Positions 36,455 through 45,770 of a DNA stretch of 46,464 nucleotides are shown one piece after another. Every line of letters begins with the position of its first letter. The stretch's first letter is position 1. The notes beneath the pieces are model-generated. The model saw only the letters and a list, made by a program, of their open reading frames with translations, was not told where the DNA came from and searched no databases. A program made the position numbers and the translations under genes. The stretch comes from Cyclobacteriaceae bacterium (GTDB lineage Bacteria > Bacteroidota > Bacteroidia > Cytophagales > Cyclobacteriaceae), in the NCBI GenBank assembly GCA_028285685.1, contig JANQOR010000025.1:1-46464 (forward strand). The letters are read 5' to 3'.

Positions 36455-38670
36455 TTACTGTTCTTTTCTAGGTTTTCAATTCGTTGTAAGAGAGCTGTAA
36501 GTTCTTCATTGAACTGCTTGCTCAATTCGTCATTCTCAATTTGTAATCGATCATTGCTGGATTTCAAGTCTCGGATTTCTTTTGATTGCTGGATTGTGTG
36601 CAGTGTCAGCTCCTCGATCTTCTTCAAAAGAAGTGCGTTCATCTTTCCAAGCTTCACGCCATTTTCTTCTATCTCTTTTGCGGACGGGATCTCAGGGAGG
36701 TGATTGTTGGCTTGGATGAATTTTTCAATTTCTTCCAGTGATCGAAGGTTGTAGTCATCCTCGAAGACGTAATCCGGCCAGGGTGAAGCTTCGACTTTGA
36801 CTTCCTTGGATCGAATGGTTCCATTGACTGAAAGTTTTTCCGTTGGGGATGTAGTACCAATGCCAACGTTCCCGTCTGTTTTAACATACATAGACGGAGA
36901 ATTAATACCATTTCCGTTTACCGCAAAACGCAAAGCGGAGCTTGATTCGAGCCCTCCTCCATAGTTTGTATAGTTCGTAACCAGTCGAATATTGTCTCCG
37001 CCGGACCGCTCCACCTGTATCCCTTGAATACCAGTGTATGTACCAACAAATCTTGCATGAGTCGCTGCATGTCCGGCATCAACCGTCAGCTTTCGGTTGG
37101 GAGAGGTCGTTCCTATACCCATATTACCAGCATCAATGTAGCTGTCTACATTGGACGATCCAGCAATCCTGACCTTGATAGTACCGCTACTGTACAGGTC
37201 CAAGATTCCATCTTCACCTGCTCCGTTTGAATCCTGCAAAGCGGCGATTGTATTGTCCGGAGACGTAAGTAAAATACCTCCTGTGTCCGAAGCTCCTATC
37301 TGAACATCAAGCTTGCTACCTGGTGACGTGGTTCCGATACCTACATTACCGACACTATTTATTCTCATTTTCTCGGCTCCATCGAAATCCCATCGAAAGT
37401 GATCGGCATGTTGTGTTGACAAGTCCATTCGAACAAAAGCTTGGGAAGCATTCACATCAATCAACTTGGACATATTAAAAGTCGAAAAATCCGAATTGTT
37501 ATTGTAGAAAGCCAGATAGGCACTATACAGATCATCATTTCGGAATATCATCGTTGAAGAATTTAGTTGAGAGGGTGAAAAAAGATTCTCAGCATCGTAA
37601 TCTAGTGTAATGATTGATGCTCCACCGTTTGATGTACTTCCAGCCTTCCTTTTGTTGACAAGACTCATTATCGTTGTTAAATCCGAAGAACTGTTATCGG
37701 TTGTGTTGAGCAACTCCAATTGTTTAGAACCATCGGCAATATTCACTTTGAAATATGAAGGGTCTGCGAGATCTTCATTATGTACCATAAATTTCGAATC
37801 AGGACTAGTGGTACCAATGCCCACATTACCGTCATTCGCGATTGACAAGGCCTCCTTAATATCATTGGTGTTGTCAACAAAGAATCCCATTCTGCCAGTG
37901 TTGGTCACACCTTCGTAAATGTTTCTTATGTATTGATCTGACGTACCTGCCCTTAGATAAAGTTGGGAAAAAGAGTCATCGGACGTGGACGTGTTCTCTA
38001 TTTGAAGCCCGTAACCCTGTACACCTGAACCGGACGCCGTTGTAGAGGTTGTGTTGTCTGCGTAGGTCAAGTGCAGTGGTGTAGTCGGGGTTCCTTCTCC
38101 TATTCCAATCCTATTGGTTCCTCCGTCAAGAAAGAACATAGCTGAATTGCCATTTGATTCAATTCTAAAATCAATATTGTTAGAGTCTTCGTTGAAAACA
38201 ACTTTATCGTTATACATCCTGAACACCTCCGTCCAAGTAGCTGTCTCCCCAGCCAATCCTCCTTCTTGGGATATCTCAAGCTTGTAAAAGTCAGATCCTT
38301 GATGCCACGTGTGCCAGAACGCTGTCCCGTTTTCGGTGATTTTGTGAAGTCCTCCGCTGTACTTATTGCCAATTTTTAAATTGAAATTACCTGATCCGTC
38401 ATTATAGCTAATCCAGTGATGTGCTCCATAGATCCCATCAGCTTCAAATCCCAAAGCATGGTTCGTTTCCAACTGGACGGAGCCTTTGAACCTGCCTGTT
38501 CCGTTCACATCTAATTTGTAATTAGGGTCAAGGAATCCAATTCCAACCTTCCCACCATCAAAAAATAGGTCATTTCCATTTGCGTGTGGACTCCAGCTTT
38601 GGGATTGAACCTTCGTGAAAGATAGTACAAGCAGTAGTGTTAGTAACGTAACAGCTAATTTGATTCTCAT
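36451..38670 (-). CDS. Fiber-like VGIGT-repeat secreted protein (operon B, third)
   Basis: This 739-aa protein has a signal peptide (to about residue 24) and a mature start SWSPHANGNDLFFDGG like that of the 11104-12117 protein in operon A. There are six hinge motifs. About 300 C-terminal residues (from [19 protein letters not shown] through [15 protein letters not shown] to the [20 protein letters not shown] module) are nearly identical to the preceding gene 38676-41084. The tail is a coiled coil. Its TGA overlaps the ATG of the SpvB-like gene by 4 nt. The position just before the SpvB-like gene is the same as in operon A. Confidence 0.76.
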   Translation of the reverse strand: MRIKLAVTLLTLLLVLSFTKVQSQSWSPHANGNDLFFDGGKVGIGFLDPNYKLDVNGTGRFKGSVQLETNHALGFEADGIYGAHHWISYNDGSGNFNLKIGNKYSGGLHKITENGTAFWHTWHQGSDFYKLEISQEGGLAGETATWTEVFRMYNDKVVFNEDSNNIDFRIESNGNSAMFFLDGGTNRIGIGEGTPTTPLHLTYADNTTSTTASGSGVQGYGLQIENTSTSDDSFSQLYLRAGTSDQYIRNIYEGVTNTGRMGFFVDNTNDIKEALSIANDGNVGIGTTSPDSKFMVHNEDLADPSYFKVNIADGSKQLELLNTTDNSSSDLTTIMSLVNKRKAGSTSNGGASIITLDYDAENLFSPSQLNSSTMIFRNDDLYSAYLAFYNNNSDFSTFNMSKLIDVNASQAFVRMDLSTQHADHFRWDFDGAEKMRINSVGNVGIGTTSPGSKLDVQIGASDTGGILLTSPDNTIAALQDSNGAGEDGILDLYSSGTIKVRIAGSSNVDSYIDAGNMGIGTTSPNRKLTVDAGHAATHARFVGTYTGIQGIQVERSGGDNIRLVTNYTNYGGGLESSSALRFAVNGNGINSPSMYVKTDGNVGIGTTSPTEKLSVNGTIRSKEVKVEASPWPDYVFEDDYNLRSLEEIEKFIQANNHLPEIPSAKEIEENGVKLGKMNALLLKKIEELTLHTIQQSKEIRDLKSSNDRLQIENDELSKQFNEELTALLQRIENLEKNSK

Positions 38671-38675
38671 GATTG

Positions 38676-41084
38676 TTAATTTTTGGATTCTTCAAGTTTT
38701 ACGATTCGTTCTAACAAGGTAGCATTGAGCTCATCTTGCTCATTTAATCTTTTTTGCTGTCGGATCGTATGCAAAGTCAACTCCTCAATTTTCTTCAGCA
38801 GAAGTGCATTCATCTTTCCAAGCTCCACACCATTTTCTTCTACCTCTTTCGCAGATGGGACTTCGGGCAGGTGATTGTTGGCCTGGATGAATTTTTCAAT
38901 TTCTTCCAGTGATCGAAGGTTGTAGTCATCCTCGAAGACGTAATCCGGCCAGGGGGAAGCTTCGACTTTGACTTCCTTGGATCGAATGGTTCCATTAACC
39001 GAAAGTCTTTCTGTTGGGGATGTAGTACCAATGCCAACGTTCCCGTCTGTTTTAACATACATAGCCGGGGAATTAATACCATCACCGTTGACAGCAAATC
39101 GCAAAGCGGAGCTTGATTCAAGCCCTCCTCCATAGTTTGTATAGTTTGTAACCAGTCGAATGTTGTCTCCACCGGACCGCTCCACCTGTATCCCTTGAAT
39201 TCCAGTGTATGTACCAACAAATCTTGCATGAGTCGCTGCATGTCCGGCATCAACCGTTAGTTTTCGATTGGGAGAGGTCGTTCCTATACCCACATTACCA
39301 GCATTAATGTAACTATCAACACCCGAGGATCCGGCGATTCTAACATTGATAGTTCCGCTGCTGTACAGGTCTAGGATTCCATCTTCACCCGCGCCATTAG
39401 AATCCTGCAAAGTAGCAATTGTATTGTCAGGTGATGTAAGTAAAACTCCTCCAGTGTCTGAAGCTCCTATCTGAACTTCAAACCTATCACCTGGTGAAGA
39501 GGTTCCGATCCCTACATTACCATTTGAGAAACTAATATCTCCACCCGTCCCATTCCAGTAAGTCGTTCCAGTTGACACAGGATTTCCGTTGACCAGAACC
39601 TGTGTTGCGTTAATCGTTCCCGCAACATCCAGTTTATGGCCAGGTTGAAAGGTTCCGATACCCACATTGCCACCTTCAGTCAGCGACATCCCGTAACCGC
39701 CACCGCCAGCCTGGAAAAAAAGACCTTTCGTGCCACTGTAAGCTGTAGCATGTCCATCATTGTAGAGAATTCTACCCTTGAAGTCGGTCTCACTGGTACT
39801 ATTGTCCATACCCCTGAAATCAATATAAGACATGTGATTCTCACCGTCGGTAAGCTCTATACCTCCGTCTTTGGTGTCAAAAAGTATGCTGCCCACAGAG
39901 GAATCATCTTGGAAGATCATATAGTCTCCAACCACATCGAGCTTCTCGCTGGGTGATGGATTTCCTATTCCAACATTCCCATCAGACTTAATGGTGAAGA
40001 GCTCGGTCCAGGTCACGGCAGATTCTGCGGCAGCATTTCCGGTACCATAAAACTCAAGGCCTCCATCTCGTAACTGTAACATCTCAGCGAAATCACCATT
40101 CAACCGCTTCCAGCCACTGTTGTAGTAGGCATTCCTAACAAGATTTATTTTGACTGCATTGTTAAACGTCATTTCTGTTCCGGTTTGGCGGTAGGTGCCA
40201 GCTACCTCAAGTTTTGTAGCCGGACTATTGGTACCAATACCCACATTCCCATTGTACTTTAATGCAAGTGTATTTGTGATATTTCCATCTTCTTCGAAAT
40301 TGAACTCTAATCGATCAGCCTTGGCGTAGTTTCGCATATATCCGTCAATACTGATATTTCTTGTTTCATTGTTGCCAAAGAAAAGAATCCGTGAACCCGC
40401 CTCATCAGAATTTGAATATTGATCATTTTCCAACTTCAACACAGGCCCGATTGCACTTGCTACATTTTTCTTCAAATGCAATAGCCCAGTTGGAGCATTG
40501 GTCCCAATGCCAATGTTTACGTTGCTATATGTGATCTCACTGTTTGTATAATCATATTCCACCCACGTCTCATTCGTTCCTTTTCTGAGCAATAGGTTAT
40601 CATTCGATGCGATAGTTTCACTCCACTTGTGAACATCGTCGTCGCTTGTAATGATTTTTCTCAAGAACCTCGAACTAGCTGAATTATTTGCAATTTGTGT
40701 AATAAAGGGGGCGGTATGCTTCAATTCCAAACGTCCAACAACAGACAGCGATTCGCTTGGGCTACTGGTTCCAATCCCAATCTTACCATCAAGAAAGTAG
40801 GAGTCTCCGCTTGGGTGCAATTGAATCTTTGTCTGGCCTGCGGAATTAAGAAGCTTGACTGGCCAATCATCAAGTGCGTCAAATACGATGGAGTTGGTCT
40901 TGTATTTGAACCGGAGTGCATTCCCCCCTGGTCTGACAATTTGTGTTCCATCGTCTATTCCGGATCCATCCAGGAATACAAGTGGTTTGTTGTTGGAGAT
41001 AATAGCCCCATCGGTGTGCGTATCCTGGGCGCTGAGCAACACGGCGCTTACACTCGAGGTGAGGAAAAGAATGTACTTGATCAT
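38676..41084 (-). CDS. Fiber-like VGIGT-repeat secreted protein (operon B, second)
   Basis: This 802-aa protein has a signal peptide (to about residue 19) and eight hinge motifs. It is a mosaic. Residues about 285-375 match a block of the 14044-16230 protein of operon A ([20 protein letters not shown]). Residues about 400-510 match the first gene of operon B ([39 protein letters not shown]). The last 300 match the next gene. The end is the [18 protein letters not shown] module and a coiled coil. Spacing to the next gene is 5 nt. Function as a fiber or surface protein linked to the RHS complex is inferred. Confidence 0.76.
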   Translation of the reverse strand: MIKYILFLTSSVSAVLLSAQDTHTDGAIISNNKPLVFLDGSGIDDGTQIVRPGGNALRFKYKTNSIVFDALDDWPVKLLNSAGQTKIQLHPSGDSYFLDGKIGIGTSSPSESLSVVGRLELKHTAPFITQIANNSASSRFLRKIITSDDDVHKWSETIASNDNLLLRKGTNETWVEYDYTNSEITYSNVNIGIGTNAPTGLLHLKKNVASAIGPVLKLENDQYSNSDEAGSRILFFGNNETRNISIDGYMRNYAKADRLEFNFEEDGNITNTLALKYNGNVGIGTNSPATKLEVAGTYRQTGTEMTFNNAVKINLVRNAYYNSGWKRLNGDFAEMLQLRDGGLEFYGTGNAAAESAVTWTELFTIKSDGNVGIGNPSPSEKLDVVGDYMIFQDDSSVGSILFDTKDGGIELTDGENHMSYIDFRGMDNSTSETDFKGRILYNDGHATAYSGTKGLFFQAGGGGYGMSLTEGGNVGIGTFQPGHKLDVAGTINATQVLVNGNPVSTGTTYWNGTGGDISFSNGNVGIGTSSPGDRFEVQIGASDTGGVLLTSPDNTIATLQDSNGAGEDGILDLYSSGTINVRIAGSSGVDSYINAGNVGIGTTSPNRKLTVDAGHAATHARFVGTYTGIQGIQVERSGGDNIRLVTNYTNYGGGLESSSALRFAVNGDGINSPAMYVKTDGNVGIGTTSPTERLSVNGTIRSKEVKVEASPWPDYVFEDDYNLRSLEEIEKFIQANNHLPEVPSAKEVEENGVELGKMNALLLKKIEELTLHTIRQQKRLNEQDELNATLLERIVKLEESKN

Positions 41085-41090
41085 GGTTGG

Positions 41091-43643
41091 TTAGTTTTTT
41101 TCTAATTTTTCAATTCGTTTAGCTAATGCTTCATTGACCTCTTTTTGTTCGAGGAGATACAAAGTCAACTCCTCGATCTTTTTCAAAAGAAGTGTGTTCA
41201 TCATTCCAAGCTCCACACCATTTTCTTCTACCTCTTTCGCAGATGGAACTTCAGGAAGGTGATTGTTGGCTTTGATAAATTTTTCGATTTCTTCCAGTGA
41301 TCGAAGGTTGTAGTCATCCTCAAAGACGTAATCCGGCCAGGATGATGTTTCGACTTTGACTTCCTTGGATCGAATGGTCCCATTGACTGAAAGTTTTTCA
41401 GTTGGATTTGTTGTGCCTATGCCAACATTGCCAGAAGTGGCAACTCGCATTTTCTCCGAACCACTTGAACCATTATTGAAAAAAGTTATATCACCATAGC
41501 CTTGAAGCCTTATCTCATTTCCTGCATTTCGAGTTACAGAAAAAATAGTAGATCCTGCTCCATCATCAGCAATAATTCCATCCCCCCCGCTCCCAACATT
41601 TGTCAGACGATAAAAGTCCGTAGCTCTAGACTGACCAGCGACATCAAGGGTATAAGATGGATTGGTTTTGCCGATACCTACATTGCCCCCATCTTCAAAA
41701 GTTATAGTGGGAGTCGTGATTCCACTATCATGGAAATTCAAATCTCCTTCCGAATCAATTCCAATCGACCATCTTTCTGTTCCTGAATTTTCTTCAAGAC
41801 TAACAGCAAAATGTGAGCTATTTGATTTCACTTCAACATTTCCCTCATGTCCCATGTTTTGTATTGCTCCAACAGACAGAGGAACATCTGGTGATGAGTT
41901 ACCAATCCCTACATTACCACTTGAGAAACTAATGTTTCCACTCGTCTCATTCCAGTAAGTTGTTCCGGTTGAAACAGGGGTTCCATTAACCAGGACTTGT
42001 GTCGCATTAATCGTTCCTGCAACATCCAGTTTATGGCCAGGTTGAAAAGTTCCAATACCCACATTGCCACCCTCAGTCAGTGACATCCCGTAACCGCCAC
42101 CGCCTGCCTGGAAAAAAAGTCCTTTCGTGCCACTGTAAGCAGTAGCATGGCCATCATTGTAGAGAATTCTGCCCTTGAAGTCGGTCTCATTATTGCCATT
42201 GCTCATACCACCATTATCCTTGCCTCGGAAATCGATGTAGGACATGTGATTCAACCCATCGGTAAGCTCAATTCCGCCATCGTTCGTCTTGAAGAATATG
42301 TTTCCTACCGAATTATCATCCTGAAAGATCATCTCCGCTCCGGCCACATCGAGCTTTTTATCTGGGGATGTAGTTCCGATCCCCACATTCCCTGAAGTAT
42401 CGATAACGAGCCTTTCAATGGCCGCTTGTTCATCGTAGATTCCTAAATGAGTATTATCTGCTCTTAATCCTACCGACCAAACCTCAGTCCCCGCTGTCTT
42501 CATAAGATAAGACATGTAACCCCCTGTATCTGGTCGATCCGTGATAAAATTATTTCCGTAATCTGTACCACTTTCAGCGGTGACAGCACCCTTTACATAA
42601 ACAACACCTTTTCCAATCGGAACACTCGAATACCCAACTCCGACTTTGCCATCTGACGTGATTCTCATTCGCTCAATATCATCGTTTCCAAAGACGATTG
42701 GAACTGGGGAATCTGACCCAATGAGCATAGATGTCACTTCAGTTCCAACCGTGCGAAAAATGGCAGCTCCTGCCATAGGTAGGCCGTATTGGGTGTGTGC
42801 TGAACTAAGTGATGTTTTGTAAGTCCCTGTTGCCAACAAAATATCTTCATTGGGAACAGTATAAAGTGTCTTAGCTTGCTCCCCTGTAACCATTAAGTTG
42901 GCACTGCCATTTGTATTTTCTATGTCAAGTAAACCGTCAGGTGTAGTAGTTCCAATGCCTACATTTCCATTTCCAAGGATGGTAAGTCGCTCAAATTGAT
43001 TTCTAAATGCTGAATTTGATAAACTAGAGAAAGCAGAGGCTGTACCCGTCGAAAAAGATAGTTCACCGCCACTTCTGTGAACAATTGCTGCAAAGTCATT
43101 ACTGTTGCTACCATTGCCAAGTGTCCATTGGTGATTAATATCATCCCATTCCAGGTCAGAGTCCCTAGAGGACAGGATTGATGAACGAACCCAACCGTTT
43201 TCACTTTGCGATGGAACAGGGTCCAACTTGATTCCACCCACGTGATTGTGTATATGAGTGATACCTTTGACTTGCAGTAATTCGGACGGCGCAGTGGTTC
43301 CAATTCCAACATAACCCCTCCTATCGATTGTCATTCTGATATCAGAAATGCCGGCATTGCTCGTATTATCTCCATTGTTCGTAGCAAAATGCAAGCTACC
43401 CCTACCTTGACTGGTTTTTCTCTCAAAGAAGATTCCGCTCTTATATTTTTGATCATTGTCCACAGCGTTGCTTTTGAAGCGAATCCCTGTCATGTCCCCA
43501 TTGACACCGTTGAAGTTTCTGATTGACAACGGGATTTGTAGGCCTGCACCATCCTTGTTCAAATCAAGCAAGTTGTCTTGCGAATATCCATCATAAAGGA
43601 GAGTGGCGACTGTGAAAAAGGTGATAACGATCTTGCGTTTCAT
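41091..43643 (-). CDS. Fiber-like VGIGT-repeat secreted protein, first gene of operon B
   Basis: This 850-aa protein is the longest fiber-like protein of the window, with a signal peptide ending near DGYSQ (about residue 22) and about eight hinge motifs. Its N-terminal domain (DGAGLQIPLSIRNF, GDMTGIRFKSN, SGIFFERKTSQGRGSLHF) is paralogous to that of the first gene of operon A. Residues about 130-230 match the 12123-14042 protein (RSSILSSRDSDLEWDD, FAAIVHRSGGELSFSTG). The C-terminus carries [28 protein letters not shown] and a short coiled coil. It is promoter-proximal, and the upstream region resembles that of operon A. Confidence 0.78.
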   Translation of the reverse strand: MKRKIVITFFTVATLLYDGYSQDNLLDLNKDGAGLQIPLSIRNFNGVNGDMTGIRFKSNAVDNDQKYKSGIFFERKTSQGRGSLHFATNNGDNTSNAGISDIRMTIDRRGYVGIGTTAPSELLQVKGITHIHNHVGGIKLDPVPSQSENGWVRSSILSSRDSDLEWDDINHQWTLGNGSNSNDFAAIVHRSGGELSFSTGTASAFSSLSNSAFRNQFERLTILGNGNVGIGTTTPDGLLDIENTNGSANLMVTGEQAKTLYTVPNEDILLATGTYKTSLSSAHTQYGLPMAGAAIFRTVGTEVTSMLIGSDSPVPIVFGNDDIERMRITSDGKVGVGYSSVPIGKGVVYVKGAVTAESGTDYGNNFITDRPDTGGYMSYLMKTAGTEVWSVGLRADNTHLGIYDEQAAIERLVIDTSGNVGIGTTSPDKKLDVAGAEMIFQDDNSVGNIFFKTNDGGIELTDGLNHMSYIDFRGKDNGGMSNGNNETDFKGRILYNDGHATAYSGTKGLFFQAGGGGYGMSLTEGGNVGIGTFQPGHKLDVAGTINATQVLVNGTPVSTGTTYWNETSGNISFSSGNVGIGNSSPDVPLSVGAIQNMGHEGNVEVKSNSSHFAVSLEENSGTERWSIGIDSEGDLNFHDSGITTPTITFEDGGNVGIGKTNPSYTLDVAGQSRATDFYRLTNVGSGGDGIIADDGAGSTIFSVTRNAGNEIRLQGYGDITFFNNGSSGSEKMRVATSGNVGIGTTNPTEKLSVNGTIRSKEVKVETSSWPDYVFEDDYNLRSLEEIEKFIKANNHLPEVPSAKEVEENGVELGMMNTLLLKKIEELTLYLLEQKEVNEALAKRIEKLEKN

Positions 43644-43778
43644 ACTCGGTTGGTTAGTTTGTTTATACTTTATTCAGTTATAGGCTGACTTGTCAACAGT
43701 TCTTCATAGCATTTTATTAAAAGGCACCAATAAATCATTAAGGTACTGTGCCCTTTTACTTAATTCTACTAACTACAA

Positions 43779-43858
43779 AGGTTGTGGTTCGTAGGTGGCG
43801 AACCGGAGGTTAATCGGGATCAAACATACTGAAATTTATCAACTGAGGAAATGGTTGA
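43779..43858. promoter_or_regulatory. Upstream regulatory block of operon B, copy of the operon A block
   Basis: These 80 bp align without gaps to 18137-18216; the first 37 are identical. The inverted repeat GGTTCG/CGAACC is retained. Downstream motifs TCATTAAG (43735-43742) and AAAAGGCA (43719-43726) stand at the same distances from the start codon as in operon A. The 571-bp space 43644-44214 also holds the palindrome array 44049-44124. Unlike operon A, no regulator gene lies on the other side; a weak similarity to the regulator's leader (ATTGGGTATA at 43906) may be a remnant. Confidence 0.65.
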
Positions 43859-44048
43859 TTAGGAAATAAGTTGATTGGGAGATTGGAGATTCCTTAATTC
43901 CTTTTATTGGGTATAAAACATGGGTGTATATCGATTGTATATTAAAGTCAAATGGTTAAGTAATTTGAAGGTTGTGGAGTTGGTGAAGTTGAAGCGAGAA
44001 ATGAGAGAGAAATGAAGGGGTTATTGAGACCGCGCGTCCTTGAACAAC

Positions 44049-44124
44049 CACGTGTGCTTGAGACACCAATCACGTGTCGTTAGAGGACTAAACACGTGTC
44101 GTTTAGGTTCCTAACACGTTAGGT
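44049..44124. repeat. Tandem array of 22-bp palindromic units
   Basis: CACGTG or CACGTT occurs at 44049, 44071, 44093 and 44115, an exact 22-bp period. Between them are small inverted repeats that differ in sequence but still pair: TTG with CAA, TTAG with CTAA, and TTTAGG with CCTAA. A degenerate unit may precede at about 44031. The array lies 3' of the ABC permease gene (minus strand) and about 400 bp before operon B. Function unknown; binding site array or structured RNA are both possible. Confidence 0.6.
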
Positions 44125-44214
44125 AATAGAACTAGTGAGTGAGAGTGAAGTTGGGAGTTAGAAATTGCTCAGCGGCTCGAAAAGGTATAAATCTACCTCT
44201 CATGCAAAAGCCAT

Positions 44215-45456
44215 CTACTCGAACCGCAAACTTTCAATCGGATCCAGTTTGGACGCTTTGTAGGCTGGAATCACTCCTGCAATAAGTCCCACAATTGTTC
44301 CTACTGCCACACCAAATAAGATCCATACCCAGGGAACGATAAAACCGCCAGAACCAATAAGACTTGAAGTAGCATTTCCTATCAGGATGCCGAAAATGAT
44401 GCCACCAATCCCGCCCATTTGACAAATGACTATGGCTTCAATTAAGAATTGCTGTCGAATTTTGAGGGGTGTCGCGCCAAGCGCTTTTCGTACACCGATT
44501 TCACGTGTTCTTTCGGTAACGGAAACGAGCATGATATTCATCAAGCCAATGGAGGCCCCGAGAAGCGTGATAAATCCGATGGTAAATCCACCCGCTCGCA
44601 GGTAACCAGTGATCTCACCAATTCGCTCAGCCAACGATCTACTGACCCTGACTTCAAATGAATTTTCTCGCTGCTTTATCGGATCTCGCCTAATTGAGCG
44701 CATGAGTCCTGTGGCAATACCAGTAGCCTCCTCGATTTGACGCGTGTCTGGAACAGCAACGGTCGCCTCATAACCAAAGGAACGGTCTGCGCCAATGACC
44801 CGTGCTGTTCTTAGCGGCACCATAATTCTTCTATCCACACCAGTGTTCCCACTAACGCCACCTTGTTCCTGCACCGTTCCCAACACCTTGAACTTTGCTC
44901 CTAGGACGGTAATCTTTTTTCCAACGGGGCTTTCATTGTCTTCAAACAGGGCGTTCACCACATCACTCCCGATAATACAGACATATGCCCCATTCTTTAT
45001 CTCGGCATCCGAAAAGCTCCTACCCTCCCCAATGTCATAGCCATCCACAAGGAGAAAGTTCTCATCACCACCCCGGACCATCATATTCGGATTGGTCACC
45101 TTCGACCTGTATTTGGCCTCCGTATTCCATGAAACCACCGTATTAACGCTGACGATTCCAGGACCTGAATATTCATCCTTGAAGCGCGCAAGTTCCTCGT
45201 ACTTTATTGGCGGGAATATTTTTTCCTTCTTCCCGTCATTGGAGCCACGGTTCGCTCTTTTACTCTCAATGTCAAACGTGTTTGCACCAATATTAGAAAA
45301 GCTGTTGTCAATGGAGGCTTGGATTCCATCAATAGCTGTCAAAATACCCACGAGAGAGGTAATCCCAATAGAAATTATAGCAGCAGTAAGGAAAGTTCGG
45401 AGCTTACTCGCCTTGATCGATTTTATCCCTTCTTTTACGTTTTCCTTGATGTTCAT
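44215..45456 (-). CDS. MacB/FtsX-type ABC transporter permease
   Basis: This 413-aa protein has the standard MacB layout: an N-terminal membrane segment (residues about 18-40; LRTFLTAAIISIGITSLVGIL), a periplasmic core (about 45-270; FDIESKRANRGS, VDGYDIGEGRSFSD, VCIIGSDVV, VDRRIMVPLRTA), and a C-terminal FtsX region with three helices (about 285-405), including the hallmark SVTERTREIGVRKALGATP. It ends AYKASKLDPIESLRFE, typical of the family. Relatives work in macrolide, lipoprotein or peptide export with a separate ATPase. No ATPase or adaptor gene is in the window, so the substrate cannot be named. It is transcribed toward operon B but 571 bp away, so probably not in that operon. Confidence 0.88.
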   Translation of the reverse strand: MNIKENVKEGIKSIKASKLRTFLTAAIISIGITSLVGILTAIDGIQASIDNSFSNIGANTFDIESKRANRGSNDGKKEKIFPPIKYEELARFKDEYSGPGIVSVNTVVSWNTEAKYRSKVTNPNMMVRGGDENFLLVDGYDIGEGRSFSDAEIKNGAYVCIIGSDVVNALFEDNESPVGKKITVLGAKFKVLGTVQEQGGVSGNTGVDRRIMVPLRTARVIGADRSFGYEATVAVPDTRQIEEATGIATGLMRSIRRDPIKQRENSFEVRVSRSLAERIGEITGYLRAGGFTIGFITLLGASIGLMNIMLVSVTERTREIGVRKALGATPLKIRQQFLIEAIVICQMGGIGGIIFGILIGNATSSLIGSGGFIVPWVWILFGVAVGTIVGLIAGVIPAYKASKLDPIESLRFE

Positions 45457-45463
45457 GGGTCAG

Positions 45464-45637
45464 TTAGTAAATCGAGTTATTAGCTGAAACGTTGCAGTTA
45501 TTGATTGAGTTTTGGATTCTATCGAGGGCCGTCAAGATTCCCTCCATCGAAGTGATATCCATAAAGGTAATTCCCACTGTGAGAAATGCTAGAAGTTTAC
45601 TGGCCTTTATCCATCTGGTGCTTTTTCTGATATCCAT
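45464..45637 (-). pseudogene. Truncated duplicate of the ABC permease N-terminus (57 codons)
   Basis: An open frame, ATG at 45637 to TAA at 45464, encodes 57 aa that align with the first 59 aa of the following permease: RWIKASKLLAFLTVGIT here against IKASKLRTFLTAAIISIGIT, and SMEGILTALDRIQNSINN against SLVGILTAIDGIQASIDN. It then stops. The spacing to the permease ATG is 7 nt. It is most simply the stump of a tandem duplication with internal deletion. Because the frame is intact, it could be translated as a single-helix peptide and affect translation of the next gene; this is speculative. Confidence 0.65.
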
Positions 45638-45770
45638 TTGCTTGTCTAATAAATGATTATCCTTGATCGATTGTTACAGTGTCATTTGTTGTTATGTCAC
45701 TAGATTACCTTTCAACACATAAGGATAACTCAGAAAATTCGTTAACGTTGTAGATACAAAAATGAACTAA

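Noticed and set aside
44049-44124. CRISPR array
   Set aside because: The units are 22 bp in total with no separate spacers of about 30 bp, and the variable parts are palindromic.
44215-45456. ABC permease as the exporter of the operon B toxin
   Set aside because: It is 571 bp away, lacks ATPase and adaptor partners here, and operon A has no equivalent neighbour; the large proteins have Sec signal peptides.
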